Below are positions 62,951 through 64,000 of a DNA stretch of 64,000 nt, piece by piece. The notes under the pieces are model-generated. The model did no database searches and was not told where the DNA came from. It saw nothing but the letters and a program-made list of their open reading frames with translations. The stretch is taken from NCBI RefSeq assembly GCF_003287955.1, contig NZ_QMKP01000009.1, forward strand, positions 62,001 to 126,000, given 5' to 3'. Numbering within the stretch: the first letter of the stretch is position 1; the number at the start of each line of letters is the position of its first letter. The position numbers and the translations under genes were made by a program. The DNA is from Arthrobacter sp. AQ5-06. Its GTDB lineage: Bacteria; Actinomycetota; Actinomycetes; Actinomycetales; Micrococcaceae.

Positions 62951-63874
62951 TCAGCGCCGGCGGTAGCAGAGGTCGAAGATCAGCCGGCCGGCCTCGTGGG
63001 CCTTCGCCTCGAAGCTGGTCCGGATCCGGCCTTCGAAGCGTGGCGCCCAGCCGCCCGTTTCATCCACGCCCTCGTTGGGGCCGGTGTGTGCGGTGCTCAC
63101 CGGTGCCCGGCCTTCGCGGACGGGCGCGCCGCCCACCAAGGTTTCGACGCCGGATTGCCACACCTGGGTGAGCGGGCTTTCCGGTCCGTGGCGCTCGCCG
63201 GTGTGGAGGTTTTCGAAGTCCGGCGAGTCCGCCAGGACGTCGCGGACATGGACCGCGTAGTTGGACCAGTCAGTGGCGACCCGCCACAGGCCGCCCTTGG
63301 TGAGTGCCCGTGCTGCCAGTGCGGCAAACTCCGGCTGGATGAGGCGGCGTTTGTGGTGCCGTGACTTGTGCCAGGGATCGGGGAAAAACACCCACAGTTC
63401 GCTGACTGAACCTGCCGGCAGCATGGTGGCGAGGACCTCGGGCGCGTTGGCTTCCACCACGCGGACGTTGTTCAGCCCGCGGCTGTTGATCTTGATAATG
63501 GTGTTGGCCAGCCCCGGCGTGTACACCTCCACGGCCAGGAAATCCGTGTCCGGGTTCTCCTCGGCGGCGTGGCAGATGGCATCGCCCAGCCCCGAACCGA
63601 TTTCCACGATCAGCGGTGCCTTGCGGCCGAACTCTGCCTCGGCGTCGAACGTGTAGTCCGGGTGGACCGACGTGTTCGCAATGTGCCGGGGCACGTCCAG
63701 CGCCCACCGGTCCGAGTGCTCTTCCCAGGCCGTCTGGCGGCGCCCCTGGAGGCGGGTACCGCGGCGCACAAAGCTCACCGGCCTGCCGCCGTAAGTGCCG
63801 AACGACGCCTGGGTTCCGGGTGTCACCGGGCGCGGGACATGCGGAGGCTGGGGAGATTCTGGGGATTCGCTCAT
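62951..63874 (-). CDS. trmB: tRNA (guanine-N7-)-methyltransferase
   Basis: The 307-aa enzyme starts at ATG 63874 (MSESPESPQPPHVPRPVTPG). It has the SAM motif LIVEIGSGLGDAICHAAEEN and the TrmB signature LWVFFPDPWHKSRHHKRRLI. It methylates G46 of tRNA. The N-terminus is longer than in E. coli. An unusual insertion, VGGAPVREGRAPVSTAHTGP, lies near residue 250. Confidence 0.93.
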   Translation of the reverse strand: MSESPESPQPPHVPRPVTPGTQASFGTYGGRPVSFVRRGTRLQGRRQTAWEEHSDRWALDVPRHIANTSVHPDYTFDAEAEFGRKAPLIVEIGSGLGDAICHAAEENPDTDFLAVEVYTPGLANTIIKINSRGLNNVRVVEANAPEVLATMLPAGSVSELWVFFPDPWHKSRHHKRRLIQPEFAALAARALTKGGLWRVATDWSNYAVHVRDVLADSPDFENLHTGERHGPESPLTQVWQSGVETLVGGAPVREGRAPVSTAHTGPNEGVDETGGWAPRFEGRIRTSFEAKAHEAGRLIFDLCYRRR

Positions 63875-63893
63875 CCCTTCCAGAATAGAGGAG

Positions 63894-64000
63894 TCAGTCC
63901 CGGGCTGGCGTGCGGACAGCCAGGGAGCGCAGTTCCCGCAGGATCTCCAGCTGTTCGTTGTTGATGGTGGTGAGCCGCTCAATCTCCTCTTTGGCCTTCA
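63894..64000 (-). CDS. C-terminal end of an unidentified protein
   Basis: The frame is open at the right edge and stops at TGA 63894-63896. The 34 visible residues, KAKEEIERLTTINNEQLEIL then RELRSLAVRTPARD, look like a coiled-coil or helical C-terminus. The family cannot be decided from this end. It is transcribed just upstream of trmB. Confidence 0.5.
   Translation of the reverse strand, partial: KAKEEIERLTTINNEQLEILRELRSLAVRTPARD

Overview
The window is high-GC DNA with actinobacterial gene order and codon use. A dnaK-grpE-dnaJ-hspR operon with HspR (HAIR) operators, a DasR/NagR-type operator over divergent GlcNAc PTS genes and the overall protein resemblance point to Micrococcaceae, most likely Arthrobacter or a close relative such as Pseudarthrobacter. 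This assignment comes from family recognition only; no search was run. No rRNA, tRNA, CRISPR array, complete insertion sequence or prophage was seen.

Layout. 0-16 kb is mostly housekeeping: the 3' end of a murA-like gene, a frameshifted DUF559 gene bracketed by two 97-bp palindromic repeats, ybdK, lysE/lysG, a SAM-riboswitch-controlled DUF1737-rhodanese-metZ operon, a GH26-like/OpgC fusion, an acyl-CoA ligase/thiolase pair, pabC and a cardiolipin synthase (to 17.7 kb). 17.7-30.3 kb is an accessory region: CoA-metabolism gene fragments, a broken SDR, a GH3 enzyme, a carboxylesterase, a dipeptide-type ABC transporter operon lying between the two ends of what looks like one MFS gene, a transposase fragment, and decaying tetR and membrane genes. 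30.3-36.7 kb holds a P-loop/PabB fusion, a dead tyrosine phosphatase, an amino-acid exporter, a Phd/VapC-type toxin-antitoxin pair, a methyltransferase, MarR and a broken TetR.

36.8-41 kb is the HspR-controlled chaperone operon. 41.7-43.7 kb is a MobA-like flavin hydroxylase behind an inverted-repeat operator. pheA follows. 44.9-49.9 kb is an N-acetylglucosamine module: a GntR/UTRA regulator, PTS EIIA and EIIB on the minus strand, and EIIC-nagA-nagB on the plus strand, with one 16-bp operator between them. 49.9-50.6 kb carries remnants of an aldehyde dehydrogenase and a glutamate dehydrogenase. Then come a SodC-like lipoprotein, a SWIM/SNF2 helicase, an acidic protein, and an envelope/sigma-factor neighbourhood (56.1-59.2 kb). 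The window ends with DUF1206, a WXG100-like fusion protein with a small partner gene, and trmB.

Two themes stand out. First, there are many broken genes. Some have single-base frameshifts, which could be sequence errors; others have clear internal deletions (gdhA, an anti-sigma factor), which are probably real. Second, there are several families of intergenic palindromes. The best candidates for undescribed biology are the sigma factor with its co-encoded proline-rich membrane protein, the WXG100-like fusion pair, the GH26-like/OpgC fusion and the kinase/PabB fusion.
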